A stretch of DNA of 64,000 nucleotides, from assembly GCA_963834855.1 (NCBI GenBank), contig CAWIDH010000008.1, positions 122,992 to 186,991 of the forward strand, in the 5' to 3' direction. Positions 44,694-54,173 of this stretch are shown one piece after another. Every line of letters begins with the position of its first letter. Within the stretch, counting starts at the first letter, position 1. A program made the translations under genes and the position numbers. Source of the DNA: DATJKD01 sp963834855. Lineage in GTDB: Bacteria; Pseudomonadota; Gammaproteobacteria; Steroidobacterales; Steroidobacteraceae. Under the pieces are notes generated by a model. That model searched no databases. It saw nothing but the letters and a program-made list of their open reading frames with translations, and had not been told where the DNA came from.

Positions 44694-47222
44694 CTATTCC
44701 TGCCGTGATGCCGCGAGGCCGCGGTAACGCTCGCGCGCCGACCGCAGGTACTCCAGCGTCCCGGTCCGCTCGCGTTCGTTGTTGAAGTCATCCCGCGCCT
44801 CGGTTGCCGCGATCACGCGATCGAGCCATGCGACGAAATATGCCGCGTCGCCCGGCGCCGGCGGCGACGGAACGGGCAGCTCCAGGTAGATCGGGCTGGT
44901 CGTCGCATACGGATAGAGATCGAACACCGACGGGTCGGCGGCCTCGTTCGACGCACGAAGCACCAGCCAGCCGCTCGTCTCGAGACTGATCTCACCCGAT
45001 GCGTCCAGCGTCCGCCGCTCTCCGGCGAGGTCGAAGCTCCGGATAACCCGGCCGTTGTGCACCAGCTCGAGGTGATCCACCGGCACGGGTGAGCGCAGCG
45101 CGATCGTGAAGCGGAGCGGGTCTTTCGTGGTGCGTGTGATGGTCGCGCCCGGCCCCTCGCCGTCGAGTTCGAGGCCGAGCAGCGGACCGTTGCTCGCGAA
45201 GCTGCGGCCCGCCTTGAGCGCCTCGCGCAGGGCCGCGGGTGTCCGCTGTCCGCCCGTGTCGAGATACACGCGAGTCAGCCCCACCGGGCCGCGCAGCGAC
45301 GCGTAGTTGGCCATCGCGTCCGTGCCGGCGCCGGCGGGAACCTTGAAGCCGAGGTTGAGCAGCCGGTACCAGACCGCTGCCGTTATGCGATGGTCGGAGA
45401 ACCCCATCACCTCGAGGTAGTCGACCTTGCCGTGTGCGACATCCGCCGGCAGCTGATAGGTGAGCGTCTTCTCCCGCGGGGGATCGATTTCGAAGTCGAA
45501 CGGGTGCACGTAGCCGACCAGCGCGCCCTGCGCATGGGCGAGGTCGGCGACGACACCGTTGTGCGGATACGGGCTCGCGAGCGCCGTGTGCCGGTAGCTC
45601 GTGAAGTCCGGGAGGATGAGATGGTCCGAGAGGTGCAGCAGTCCGAGGTGGCCCCAGAAACTCGTGTGGTATTCCTGGGCCTGCAGCAGGAGCGTCGATG
45701 CGTCGCTCGCCGGGTCCGCGCCCGCGCGAAACCGGGCGACGTCCGGAATCCGCTCCTCCTTGTTGACGATCAGGTTGTAGACGACGTCGAGGTCCTCGGC
45801 CGCCGCCTGTCGGACGAGATTGGCTTCCGTGTTGCGGTAGTGGCCGCCGTAGTTCATGTGCACGTGCAGGTCGGCGGACAGCCACTCGCCGAAACGGGCC
45901 GGCAGCGCATTTGCACGCAGATCGACGGTAACGGTCCGTGTCTGTCCAGCCGCGAGCTCGAGCGTCGATTGCCACGGCAGGTGCGCGAAGCCGCGCTGGA
46001 CGGTGATCGTGACCTCGCCCGCCGGCACGTCGAGCGAGCACGGCGGCGCACAGTGGAAATACTGCGCCTCGATGGCCTGCCGCGACCGGTCGAAGCCGTC
46101 ATCCGCATGCAGCCACGCCGTGGCAGGCGCATGCGCGCGCCGGTCGCTTGCCCGCACCATGACGCGCGCGGGTACGCTCTGGCCCTGGCCGTCGCGGATC
46201 TCGAGCGTCAGCGCGGCCTGGGGCAGGCGATGGCGACGGACTTTCGCGACGACCGGCGTCTGCGCCCCGCCGACCGCCTCCTGGACGACGAGCGACGTAT
46301 TGCCGTGCTCGTTGCCGATCCAGGCGATGCGCGCGCCGTCCGGCGACCAGCGCGCATTGCGGCGGTCGAATTCGCCGAAGGTGAGCGGCAGCGGCGCTCC
46401 GCCCGACGGCGTCGTGAGCCAGAGCTGATGCGACTGCCGGCCGTGGTAGCTCGAGTACAGGAGCCGCCGGCCGTCCGGTGCGACCTCGGGGCGCGCGCTC
46501 CAGCTCGTCTCCTCGCGCAGCACCTGGCGGCGGTCCGTCGGATCATCCGCCGCCACCGACATCAGGTCGCCGCTGCCCCAGGCAACCTCCGGGTTTCCGA
46601 CGAAGTGGATTCGCTTGCCGTCGGGTGACCAGGACGGGTTGATCGCGTGATCGAACGACGAGTAGTAGTAACGATCGATCGCGCTCTGCCGCTCGGCGAA
46701 GAGCGGCCGCACGTTCTCGAGACCGTCCGCGCGGATGTCGGCAATGTGCAGGTCGAAACGACCATTGCGCCGCGTGGACACCCACGCAAGCCTGCGACCG
46801 TCCGGAGAGAACCGCGGCTCGACGTTGACGGCGCCGTCGCCGGTCAGGCGCCGCTCGCGGCCGCTCGCGAGATCGAGGAGCCAGAGCTCGATCGCCTTTC
46901 CGTCGTAGCGGCTGAAGACGACCGTGCGCGCGTCGGGGGCAACGTCCGGCTGGTAGTCATAGCCGCCCTGCGCATGCGTGAGCTCAGTCGCCTCCTCCGA
47001 GCCGATCGCCTGCCGCCACAACGACCCGGCCATGCTGTAGACGAGCTCCCGTCCGTCCGGCATGAAGGCCGCGCTCGAGGGTCCGGTCGTGAGCTGCGGC
47101 AGGTAGAGCTCGCGCCAGTAGTAGTTGTGCGGCACATCGACCTGCTTGAGCACGGGCTCGCGCGCGGCCTGCGCAAGACCGGCGCCGGCGAGCAGCACGG
47201 CGAGCGCCGCCAGCCCCCGCAT
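44694..47222 (-). CDS. TolB-like beta-propeller fused to CehA/McbA-type PHP hydrolase
   Basis: An 842-residue exported protein (signal peptide 1-20). Residues 40-340 carry WD40/TolB-like repeats such as FSPDGRRLAWVS and WSPDGKRIHFVG. The second half is a CehA/McbA-type PHP metal-dependent hydrolase, with LSADLHVHMNYGGHYRNT and VGYVHPFDFE as metal-ligand regions. It starts five bases after the aminotransferase stop and ends the long minus-strand operon. PHP-type members hydrolyse amides or carbamates; the substrate here is unknown. Periplasmic location implies it acts before uptake by the operon's enzymes. Confidence 0.85.
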   Translation of the reverse strand: MRGLAALAVLLAGAGLAQAAREPVLKQVDVPHNYYWRELYLPQLTTGPSSAAFMPDGRELVYSMAGSLWRQAIGSEEATELTHAQGGYDYQPDVAPDARTVVFSRYDGKAIELWLLDLASGRERRLTGDGAVNVEPRFSPDGRRLAWVSTRRNGRFDLHIADIRADGLENVRPLFAERQSAIDRYYYSSFDHAINPSWSPDGKRIHFVGNPEVAWGSGDLMSVAADDPTDRRQVLREETSWSARPEVAPDGRRLLYSSYHGRQSHQLWLTTPSGGAPLPLTFGEFDRRNARWSPDGARIAWIGNEHGNTSLVVQEAVGGAQTPVVAKVRRHRLPQAALTLEIRDGQGQSVPARVMVRASDRRAHAPATAWLHADDGFDRSRQAIEAQYFHCAPPCSLDVPAGEVTITVQRGFAHLPWQSTLELAAGQTRTVTVDLRANALPARFGEWLSADLHVHMNYGGHYRNTEANLVRQAAAEDLDVVYNLIVNKEERIPDVARFRAGADPASDASTLLLQAQEYHTSFWGHLGLLHLSDHLILPDFTSYRHTALASPYPHNGVVADLAHAQGALVGYVHPFDFEIDPPREKTLTYQLPADVAHGKVDYLEVMGFSDHRITAAVWYRLLNLGFKVPAGAGTDAMANYASLRGPVGLTRVYLDTGGQRTPAALREALKAGRSFASNGPLLGLELDGEGPGATITRTTKDPLRFTIALRSPVPVDHLELVHNGRVIRSFDLAGERRTLDASGEISLETSGWLVLRASNEAADPSVFDLYPYATTSPIYLELPVPSPPAPGDAAYFVAWLDRVIAATEARDDFNNERERTGTLEYLRSARERYRGLAASRQE

Positions 47223-47227
47223 CGACT

Positions 47228-48580
47228 TCACTTGCGTACGTTCGAAAGAGCCTCGTCCAGGCTCGTGCGCAGGATGCCGACGGCCTCGTCGATCTCGCCC
47301 GCTCGCACGTTGAGTGGCGGCATGAAGCGCACGGTGCTCACGCCGCAGGACAGCAGCAGCAGACCGTTGTGGAACGCACGCTCGACCACCTTCTGGCAGA
47401 GATCGCGCGCGGGCGTGCGTTCGGCGTCCGGCTCGATCAGCTCCATGCCGATCATGAGCCCTCGCCCGCGCACCTCGCCGATGCACCGGAATTCGCCGGC
47501 CAGCGCCTTGAGCCGCCCCATGAAATGGTTGCCCAACGTCGCCGCGTTCGCGGCCAGCCCGCCCTTGACCAGGTCGAGCGTCATGTTCGCAGCCGCGCAG
47601 GCGAGCGGGTTGCCGCCGTAGGTGTTGCCGTGCGCGCCGCGCTTCCACTGCTCCATGAGCCGGCGCTTCGCGACCATGGCGCCGATGGGCAACCCCGAGC
47701 CCAGGCCCTTGGCGAGCGTCATGATGTCGGGCGCCACACCGTCGTGTTCGCACGCGAACATGCGCCCCGTGCGCCCGACGCCGGACTGCACCTCGTCGAA
47801 AATCAGCAGGATCCCGTGCTCGTCGCAGATCGAGCGCAAGCCGGCGAGGAATCCGGCGGGCGGAACGAGATAGCCGCCCTCGCCCTGGATCGGCTCGACC
47901 ACGATCGCGGCGACTTCCTGCGGCGGGAGATTGCGCTCGAACAGCATGCGGATGTAGTCGAGCACGGCCTGGCCCTGGTCCGCGCCAACCAGCAGCGGCC
48001 GGTAGCTGTTCGGGTACGGCACGTGCGTGACGCCGGGCATGGTCGGCGCGAAGCCGCCCTGCTGGGTGTACTTGCTCGCGGTGAATGACAGCGAGCCCAT
48101 GGTGCGGCCGTGGAAGCCGCCGAGGAAGCCGATGAAGCGCGGCCGTCCCGTGACATAGCGCGCGAGCTTGATCGCGGCTTCGACGGATTCCGTTCCCGAC
48201 TGGCAGAGAAAACTCATCACCGGTTCGCGCATCGGCGCGAGCGCGGCCAGCCGCTCGGCGAGCGCCACCATCCGCTCGTGCCAGTAGTCGCTCGAGATGT
48301 GCAGGAACTCCGAGGCCGCCTGCTGGACGGCCCGGACGACCTCCGGGTGCGCGTGACCGGTCGCGCACACCGCGATGCCGGCGGCGAAGTCGAGGAAGCG
48401 ATTGCCGTCGACGTCCCAGACCTCCGTGCCCCGTCCGTGGGACATCACGAACGGGTAGTCGCGGGGGTAGGACGGCGAGCTTACCGCCACGTCGCGCGCG
48501 ATCATCGCGCGGGCCTTTGGCCCGGGCAGCTCCGTCTTCAGGTGGGCGTTAGCTGCTTTGGTTCCTTGAATGGCCGACAT
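47228..48580 (-). CDS. Class III (GABA/ornithine-type) aminotransferase
   Basis: A 450-residue PLP enzyme. The cofactor aspartate is in LLIFDEVQSGVGRTG and the Schiff-base lysine in IMTLAKGLGSGLPIG. GHAHPEVVRAVQQAA and FLGGFHGRTMGSLSFT are class III hallmarks. GABA or another omega-amino acid is the likely donor. AGGAG lies eight bases before the ATG at 48580, which overlaps the CoA-transferase B gene by 32 bp. It is the second aminotransferase in the operon. Confidence 0.92.
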   Translation of the reverse strand: MSAIQGTKAANAHLKTELPGPKARAMIARDVAVSSPSYPRDYPFVMSHGRGTEVWDVDGNRFLDFAAGIAVCATGHAHPEVVRAVQQAASEFLHISSDYWHERMVALAERLAALAPMREPVMSFLCQSGTESVEAAIKLARYVTGRPRFIGFLGGFHGRTMGSLSFTASKYTQQGGFAPTMPGVTHVPYPNSYRPLLVGADQGQAVLDYIRMLFERNLPPQEVAAIVVEPIQGEGGYLVPPAGFLAGLRSICDEHGILLIFDEVQSGVGRTGRMFACEHDGVAPDIMTLAKGLGSGLPIGAMVAKRRLMEQWKRGAHGNTYGGNPLACAAANMTLDLVKGGLAANAATLGNHFMGRLKALAGEFRCIGEVRGRGLMIGMELIEPDAERTPARDLCQKVVERAFHNGLLLLSCGVSTVRFMPPLNVRAGEIDEAVGILRTSLDEALSNVRK

Positions 48581-49376
48581 CGCGGGTACTCCTGTGCGGG
48601 ATTTCGACCGGCCGCGCGTGCGCCGCGGCCGTGCGTGCGTGCAGGTTGCGCAGCGTCGAGAGCTCCTCGACGGTCGGGCGCGGGACCGGCACCGGTGATT
48701 CGTGCGTCGCGAGCGGCCAGCCGACGGCAGCCCGCGCCTCGTCCACGGAAATGCCGGGATAGACCGCGGACAGCGCGAGCTCCTCGGTCTCGGGCAGCGG
48801 CGTCAGGATCCCGACATCCGTGATCACTGCGCGCGGGCCCGCGCCCGTCGCGGCGCTGCGCGAGCGCACGCCGTGGCCTTCGAGGAACCCGCCGCTGGTG
48901 CGGAAGTCGAGCTTCTGCACGAAGCTGCGCGGCGTCGCCTTCATCACGACGTAGGTCTGCCTCGCGTGCGCGACGATCTCCGGCGCGCCGCCCGCGCCGG
49001 GCAGCCGCGTCGACGGGCGCTCGTAGGGGCCGATCACGGTGCTGTTCAGGTTTCCGTAGCGGTCGATCTGCGCGGCGCCGAGAAATCCCACGTCCACCCG
49101 GCCGCCCTGCAGGTAGTAGCTGAAAATCTCGGGCAGCGGCACTACGCACGCCGCGGTCTCGGCGAGCTCGCCGTCGCCGATCGACAGTGGCAGAGCCTGT
49201 GGACGCGTGCCGATCGTGCCGGACTCGTAGATCAGCACGATCCCGGGCGCATGCGTGAGCCGCGCGAGGTTGCAGGCGGCGCTCGGCAGGCCGATGCCGA
49301 CGAAGCAGACGCACCCGTCCCACAGGAGGCGCGCCGCCGCGACCGTCATCATCTCGTCGCGGCTGTAGTCGCTCAC
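48549..49376 (-). CDS. CoA-transferase family I, subunit B
   Basis: A 275-residue subunit of the glutaconate/3-oxoacid CoA-transferase type. It has FVGIGLPSAACNLARLTH near the start, the glutamate region LIYESGTIGTRP, and GAAQIDRYGNLNSTVIG. A tail of about 40 residues is low in complexity. Its GTG start overlaps subunit A's stop as GTGA. With subunit A it should transfer CoA to a carboxylic acid, most simply the acid made by the operon's aldehyde dehydrogenase. Confidence 0.87.
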   Translation of the reverse strand: MSDYSRDEMMTVAAARLLWDGCVCFVGIGLPSAACNLARLTHAPGIVLIYESGTIGTRPQALPLSIGDGELAETAACVVPLPEIFSYYLQGGRVDVGFLGAAQIDRYGNLNSTVIGPYERPSTRLPGAGGAPEIVAHARQTYVVMKATPRSFVQKLDFRTSGGFLEGHGVRSRSAATGAGPRAVITDVGILTPLPETEELALSAVYPGISVDEARAAVGWPLATHESPVPVPRPTVEELSTLRNLHARTAAAHARPVEIPHRSTRDVGHSRNQSS

Positions 49377-50228
49377 GCGGCCTCCCGGCGCAGGCTCGAG
49401 AGGAACCCGGCGTGATCCGCCGTATCGATCACGTGCCGCTGCATCCAGTCCTGGAACCGGCCGCGATCGCGCGCGATCTCGTCCCAGCGCTGGTAGAAGG
49501 CATTGTCACGCGCGTAATAGCCCTGGGCGTAGGACGGATAGGCGCCGCCGGGGCAGTGCGCGACGGCGGACACGACCCAGTGCGGCAGAACGACCCCGTT
49601 CATGGCCGGCGGCAGCTCATCGACGATCTCCTCCACCGTGACCACGAGACATCGGGCGGCGAGCGCCGCTTCGCGCTGCGCGCCCACGATGCCGACGATC
49701 GCGACGTTGCCCTGCGCGTCCGCGCGCTGCGCGTGCAGGATCGTGACGTCGGGGTTGAGCGCCGGCACGGTCGCGATCTCTGCACCCGAATACGGACAGT
49801 TCACCTTGCGGATCCGCGGATTGTGCGTCAACGAGATCCGTGCCGATGTAGCCCTTGAGCAGGCCGAACGGCAGACGCGCCGCACCTGCGCAGTACGCCG
49901 CCGCCATGCCGGCATGCGTGTGCTCGTCGAGCGCGAGCGGCGCGGGCCAGCCATGCTCGACCGCATCGCGCAGGCGATGCAGCGAGCCCACGCCGGGATT
50001 TCCGCCCCAGGAGAAGGTCAGCGCGCGGGCGCAACCCATGCCGATCAGCTGGTCGTAGACGAGATCGGGCGTCATCCGCACCAGGTGCAGGTCGCGGCGA
50101 CCCTGGCGTATCAGCTCATGGCCGGCGGCGAACGGGATGAGATGCGTGAAACCCTCGAGCGCGACCTGCGCGCCGTCGGGCACGAAACGCGATATCGCTT
50201 CCGACAGCGGCAGGAATTCGATGGTCAT
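49373..50228 (-). CDS. CoA-transferase family I, subunit A (one frameshift)
   Basis: About 284 residues. The first part (MTIEFLPLSEAISRFVPDG, GFTHLIPFAAGHELIRQ, TFSWGGNPGVGSLHRLRDA) and the second part (NPRIRKVNCPYSGAEIATV, then ALNPDVTILHAQRADAQGN) read in different frames that meet near 49840. Removing one base gives a continuous GYIGTDSLTHNPRIRKV. The rest is open, so the gene is probably functional. The ATG at 50228 overlaps the aldehyde dehydrogenase stop, and the stop overlaps subunit B. Confidence 0.83.
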
Positions 50229-51796
50229 TCGACGACCGTACGGGACTGTTCGCGCAGGTACAGCGGCAGATAGTAGAACGAGGCGATCGCCTTGCCGGTC
50301 GAGCCCGAGCCCTTCCAGCCGCCAAACGGCTGGTAGCCGGGCCACGCGCCCGTGGTCGCACCCTGCGCGCGGTTGGCATAGGTGACGCCGGCCTCGATGT
50401 TGTCGTGGAACCAGCCGATGTCCTCGTTCGACCCGTACACGCCCGCGGTCAAGCCCAGCTCGGTGTCGTTGGCGAGGCGCATGGCTTCCTCGCGGTCAGC
50501 ATAGCGATGCACCATCAGGATCGGCAGGAACATCTCCTGGCGCCACAGCGGGTGACTGGTCGCGGCCTCGGCCAGCACGGGCTCGACGTAGTAGCCGGAG
50601 GCGCGGCCGTTGTTGTCCCGGATCTGTCGGCCGCCGCGGCGGATCGTCGCGCCTTGCGACGCGAGCTCGTCGACGTACCGCGCATAGTTCCGGTACGCGT
50701 TTGCATTGATGACCGGGCCGAGCCAGCTGGCGCGCTTGCGCGGGTCGCCGATCTGGATCGCGTCGACCTGGCGCTCGAGCCGCGCAATCAGCTCGTCGGC
50801 GACGTGCTGATCGACGTACAGCCGCGACAGCGCCGAGCACTTCTGCCCGCCCATCCCGAACGCCGAGCGCACGATCCCGGTGGCCGCCCGATCGAGGTCC
50901 GCCTGCGCCGTCACGATGCAGGGATTCTTGCCGCCCATCTCGGCGATGCAGGGCTTCGGAATCGCGCCGGCGGCCAGCTGCTGCTGGATGCTGCGACCCA
51001 CGGCCGCGGAGCCCGTGAAAGTCACGCCAGCAGTCCGCCGGTCGCGCACCATCGCCTCACCGACCGCCGCGCCACCCCCGGCGAGGTAGTTGAAGACACC
51101 GGGCGGCAGGCCGGCGTCGCGGATGCAGTCGGCGAGCAGCCGGCCCGACCACGGTGTGTCACTCGCGCACTTGAGCACCACGGTGTTGCCCGTCACCAGG
51201 GCTGCGGCAGTCGGACCACCGGCCAGCGCCAGCGGGAAATTGAACGGCGCGATGATGGACCACACGCCGTAGGGCCGCAGCACGCTGCGATTGTGCGACA
51301 CGACGCCGTCCAGCGGGTCGTTCGGCAGCGCGACCTCGTAGCCACCGTGCACTTCGAAGTCCGCTGCGTAGTAGCGGAAGAAATCGACGGTCTCCTGCGC
51401 CTCGCCGAGCGCCTCCATCCGGTTCTTCCCGACTTCGAGCACGAGCGCGGCGGCGATCTCGTAGACGCGCTCCTCCATCAGGTCGGCGACGCGGCGCATC
51501 GCCGCGGCGCGTTCCGCCACGGGTACGGCGCGCCAGCGCGGAAACGCTGCCTCGGCCGCGGCGAACGCCGCCTCGATCTCGGCCGGCCCCGCGAGCGGAA
51601 ACCGTCCGAGCGTGAGATCCGCCGCAATCGGGCTGCGCCGCTGCTCGAGACCCGCAGGCTCGCGGTCCCGCCCGTCGATGTAAAGCGCGTGCGCCTGCCC
51701 GAGGCCACCCTGCATGGTGGCGAGAGCCGTCTCGAAGCGCTCATGCATCGTCTCGGGCGGGTTGAACATGGAACCGTAGGTCAGGCGAAAGCTCAT
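50225..51796 (-). CDS. Aldehyde dehydrogenase family protein (P5CDH/semialdehyde type)
   Basis: A 523-residue NAD(P)-dependent dehydrogenase. The catalytic cysteine is in GMGGQKCSALSRLYV, the general-base glutamate in IAEMGGKNPCIV, and the cofactor loop in TFTGSAAVGRSIQ. WSIIAPFNFPLALAGGP is the usual strand-loop. Delta-1-pyrroline-5-carboxylate dehydrogenases share the long N-terminus. In an operon with two aminotransferases and a CoA-transferase it probably oxidises the semialdehyde formed by transamination. Start and stop each overlap a neighbour by four bases. Confidence 0.92.
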   Translation of the reverse strand: MSFRLTYGSMFNPPETMHERFETALATMQGGLGQAHALYIDGRDREPAGLEQRRSPIAADLTLGRFPLAGPAEIEAAFAAAEAAFPRWRAVPVAERAAAMRRVADLMEERVYEIAAALVLEVGKNRMEALGEAQETVDFFRYYAADFEVHGGYEVALPNDPLDGVVSHNRSVLRPYGVWSIIAPFNFPLALAGGPTAAALVTGNTVVLKCASDTPWSGRLLADCIRDAGLPPGVFNYLAGGGAAVGEAMVRDRRTAGVTFTGSAAVGRSIQQQLAAGAIPKPCIAEMGGKNPCIVTAQADLDRAATGIVRSAFGMGGQKCSALSRLYVDQHVADELIARLERQVDAIQIGDPRKRASWLGPVINANAYRNYARYVDELASQGATIRRGGRQIRDNNGRASGYYVEPVLAEAATSHPLWRQEMFLPILMVHRYADREEAMRLANDTELGLTAGVYGSNEDIGWFHDNIEAGVTYANRAQGATTGAWPGYQPFGGWKGSGSTGKAIASFYYLPLYLREQSRTVVE

Positions 51797-53127
51797 CGAG
51801 TGGACTCCATTCCGGGGGCCGCGAAGTGCCGGCCGAGCAGGCGGTCGAGCACGCCGAGCGCGTCGGTGAGCTCCTGCTCACCGATCACGAGCGGCGGCGC
51901 GATGATCAGAAGGTTGCCGCGGGCGCCCAGCGATACGCCCGCATCCATCGCGTCGCGCAGCAGGCGTGTCAGGGCCGCGGGTTGCGTAGGCCACGCGGCG
52001 AGCGGCGCGCGTGTCGAGCGGTCCGCCACGAGCTCGACGACCGCGAAGAGACCGTGGCCGCCGCGCACCTCGCCGATCACGGCGTGGCGGCGTTGCAGGG
52101 CGCGCAGCTCTCCGATGAGCTGTGCGCCCAGGCGGCGCGAACGCTCGATCAGCCCTGCCTCCTCGTAGGCCGAGATGGCCGCGAGACCGGCGGCGCAGGA
52201 CAACGGGTGTCCGCAGTAGGTGAGCCCGGTCTGCAGCGTCTCGTGCTCGAGCCGCGCAGCGACTTCCCGCGACAGCACGACCGCGCCCAGGGGCAGGGCG
52301 GCGCCGGTGAGTCCCTTCGCGAGCGTCATCACGTCGGGGCGGCCCGCTTCACCGTGCCGCTGCCAGGCGAACCACTCGCCACACCGCCCGAACGCGCTCA
52401 TGACCTCGTCCGCGATCAGCCATACGCCGCGCGCCGCGGTGGCCGCGCGCAGCGCCGGCCAGTAGTTGTCCGGGGCGACGATGCCGTTCGTGCCGGCGTT
52501 CGGCTCCATCATCACGGCCGCGACCTTGTCCGCGCCCTCACGATCGATGCACTCCGCCACGGCCGCAGCCGCGCGCTCACCGCACTCTTCCGCCGTCGCG
52601 CTGCCGAAAGGGCAGCGGTACGCATAGGGCGGCGGCACGTGGCGCACGCCGAGCGCCGCACCGTCCACGTGGGTCTGCGTGCGGCTGTCACCGGAGAGCG
52701 CCATCGCCAGGTAGGTGGCGCCGTGGTACGAGCGGTCGCGAGTCACGAGCAGACCGCGCGGCAGGCCACGGGCCTGTCGCACGATCTTGGTCGCGTGCTC
52801 GTTCGCATCCGCCCCGCCCTGCGTGAAGAAGACCCGCCCGCCGTCGAAACCCGACAGCTCGAGCAGGCGTCGCGCGAGCGCCGCCCGCGGCGCCGCGCCC
52901 CAGGCGTTGGTGACGAAGCAGAGCTGCTCCGCCTGCTCGCGGATCGCGGCGACGAGCCGCGGGTGCTGGTGACCGAGGTTGCAACATTCGGCAAGGCTGC
53001 TCAGGTCCAGGATCTCGCGGCCATCCTCGAGCTGCAGGCGCGCGCCGCGGCCGCCGACAACAGTCGGCGCCGACCAGTCGGCCTGCACGCTCCAGCTGTG
53101 CAGCACCACGTCGCGCTCGGTCAGCAA
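51793..53127 (-). CDS. Class III aminotransferase
   Basis: A 444-residue PLP enzyme and first gene of the operon. The cofactor aspartate is in LIADEVMSAFGRCGEW and the lysine in VMTLAKGLTGAALPLG. NLGHQHPRLVAAIREQAEQ, TQGGADANEHATKIVRQAR and YCGHPLSCAAGLAAI identify class III. It differs clearly from the second aminotransferase, resembling taurine/omega-amino-acid:pyruvate types. It is divergent from the IclR gene, across the inverted repeat at 53150, which likely controls it. Confidence 0.92.
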   Translation of the reverse strand: MLTERDVVLHSWSVQADWSAPTVVGGRGARLQLEDGREILDLSSLAECCNLGHQHPRLVAAIREQAEQLCFVTNAWGAAPRAALARRLLELSGFDGGRVFFTQGGADANEHATKIVRQARGLPRGLLVTRDRSYHGATYLAMALSGDSRTQTHVDGAALGVRHVPPPYAYRCPFGSATAEECGERAAAAVAECIDREGADKVAAVMMEPNAGTNGIVAPDNYWPALRAATAARGVWLIADEVMSAFGRCGEWFAWQRHGEAGRPDVMTLAKGLTGAALPLGAVVLSREVAARLEHETLQTGLTYCGHPLSCAAGLAAISAYEEAGLIERSRRLGAQLIGELRALQRRHAVIGEVRGGHGLFAVVELVADRSTRAPLAAWPTQPAALTRLLRDAMDAGVSLGARGNLLIIAPPLVIGEQELTDALGVLDRLLGRHFAAPGMESTR

Positions 53128-53149
53128 ACAGAAGGCTCCGGGTCATGGG

Positions 53150-53170
53150 GTTGTGCGCATAGCGCACAAC
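53150..53170. promoter_or_regulatory. Inverted-repeat operator in IclR/operon divergent region
   Basis: GTTGTGCGC ATA GCGCACAAC is a perfect nine-base inverted repeat with a three-base centre. A further GCGCACAA half-site lies at 53181-53188. It sits in the 110-bp gap between the IclR gene and the aminotransferase operon and is the natural site for that regulator to act on both promoters. Confidence 0.8.
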
Positions 53171-53237
53171 AGGGCGTATTGCGCACAATGCTAGGAACCC
53201 TTAGGCTCCGCGTCAACCCGTTCCCGGTCCCCGATCC

Positions 53238-54110
53238 ATGTCGGTAACGTCCGTTCGTTCGCTGCCTCGCAACGCCAAACGGGCCGTCAAGCGCGCCGCT
53301 CCGCGCGAAGCGCAGGGCGCACGGTTCGAAGACAGTCGCGACTACGTGCAATCACTCGCGCGCGGGCTCGCGGTGCTGCGGAGCGTCGCCGGCGAAGCAC
53401 CGAGCGCGAGGCTGGCCGAGATCGCGGCGCGGTCCGGGCTGTCGCGGGCGGCGGCGCGGCGGCTCGTGCTCACGCTCGAGCACCTGGGCTACGTACAGTC
53501 GACGGGCCGCGAATACCGGCTCACGCCGCGCGTGCTCGAGCTCGGCTATGGATTCCTTGGCGCGCAGGACCTCACGGACCTCGCGCAACCCTGGATGGAG
53601 CAGCTCGCACACGGGGCGCACGAGAGCTGCTCGATGGCGGTGCTCGACGGACGCGACATCGTCTATGTCGCCCGCGTCTCGGTACGGAAGGTCATGACGG
53701 TCTCGCTGGCGGTGGGCGCACGCCTCCCCGCCTACTGCACCTCGATGGGGCGCGTCCTGCTCGCGGGTCTCGCGCCCGAGCAGCTCGAGTCCTGGCTCGC
53801 CGGGCTCGAGCCACGGCGGTACACGCGCAGGACCGTCACCGAGCCGGCGCGGCTGCGTCGGATCATCGAGGCGGCGCGGCGCGACGGCTACGTGTGGGTC
53901 GAGCAGGAACTCGAGACCGGGCTCTGCTCGCTGGCGGTTCCCCTGCGTGACCGCGCAGGGAGCGTGGTCGCCGCGCTCAACCTGGGGATGCCGTTTCACG
54001 TGGATGCGCATCGCCGCGCGATGGACGAGCTCCTGCCCGCGCTGCGCACGACCGCGCTCGCGATCGAACGTTGCATGCCGGCCGCCTGGCTCGCGCCCGT
54101 CAGCGCCTGA
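53238..54110 (+). CDS. IclR family transcriptional regulator
   Basis: A 290-residue regulator. The winged helix-turn-helix occupies about residues 36-95 (LAEIAARSGLSRAAARRLVL, LEHLGYVQSTGREYRLTP). The C-terminal effector domain includes AYCTSMGRVLLAGL and ETGLCSLAVPLRDRAG, typical of the PcaR/PobR group. It is preceded by a basic N-terminal leader of about 30 residues. It probably controls the divergent operon through the repeat at 53150. The effector is unknown, likely a pathway amino acid or acid. Confidence 0.93.
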   Translation: MSVTSVRSLPRNAKRAVKRAAPREAQGARFEDSRDYVQSLARGLAVLRSVAGEAPSARLAEIAARSGLSRAAARRLVLTLEHLGYVQSTGREYRLTPRVLELGYGFLGAQDLTDLAQPWMEQLAHGAHESCSMAVLDGRDIVYVARVSVRKVMTVSLAVGARLPAYCTSMGRVLLAGLAPEQLESWLAGLEPRRYTRRTVTEPARLRRIIEAARRDGYVWVEQELETGLCSLAVPLRDRAGSVVAALNLGMPFHVDAHRRAMDELLPALRTTALAIERCMPAAWLAPVSA

Positions 54111-54173
54111 CGGAAAAATCAGCTCAGAGCCGAATTTGCGCGTCGAGAAATCGGCTCCGAGCGAGTTTCCAGG

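Noticed and set aside
54127..54157. Inverted repeat GAGCCGA ... TCGGCTC between IclR and oxygenase genes
   Set aside because: The stem is only seven pairs with a loop of about 17 bases and no T-tract, so termination is not well supported.
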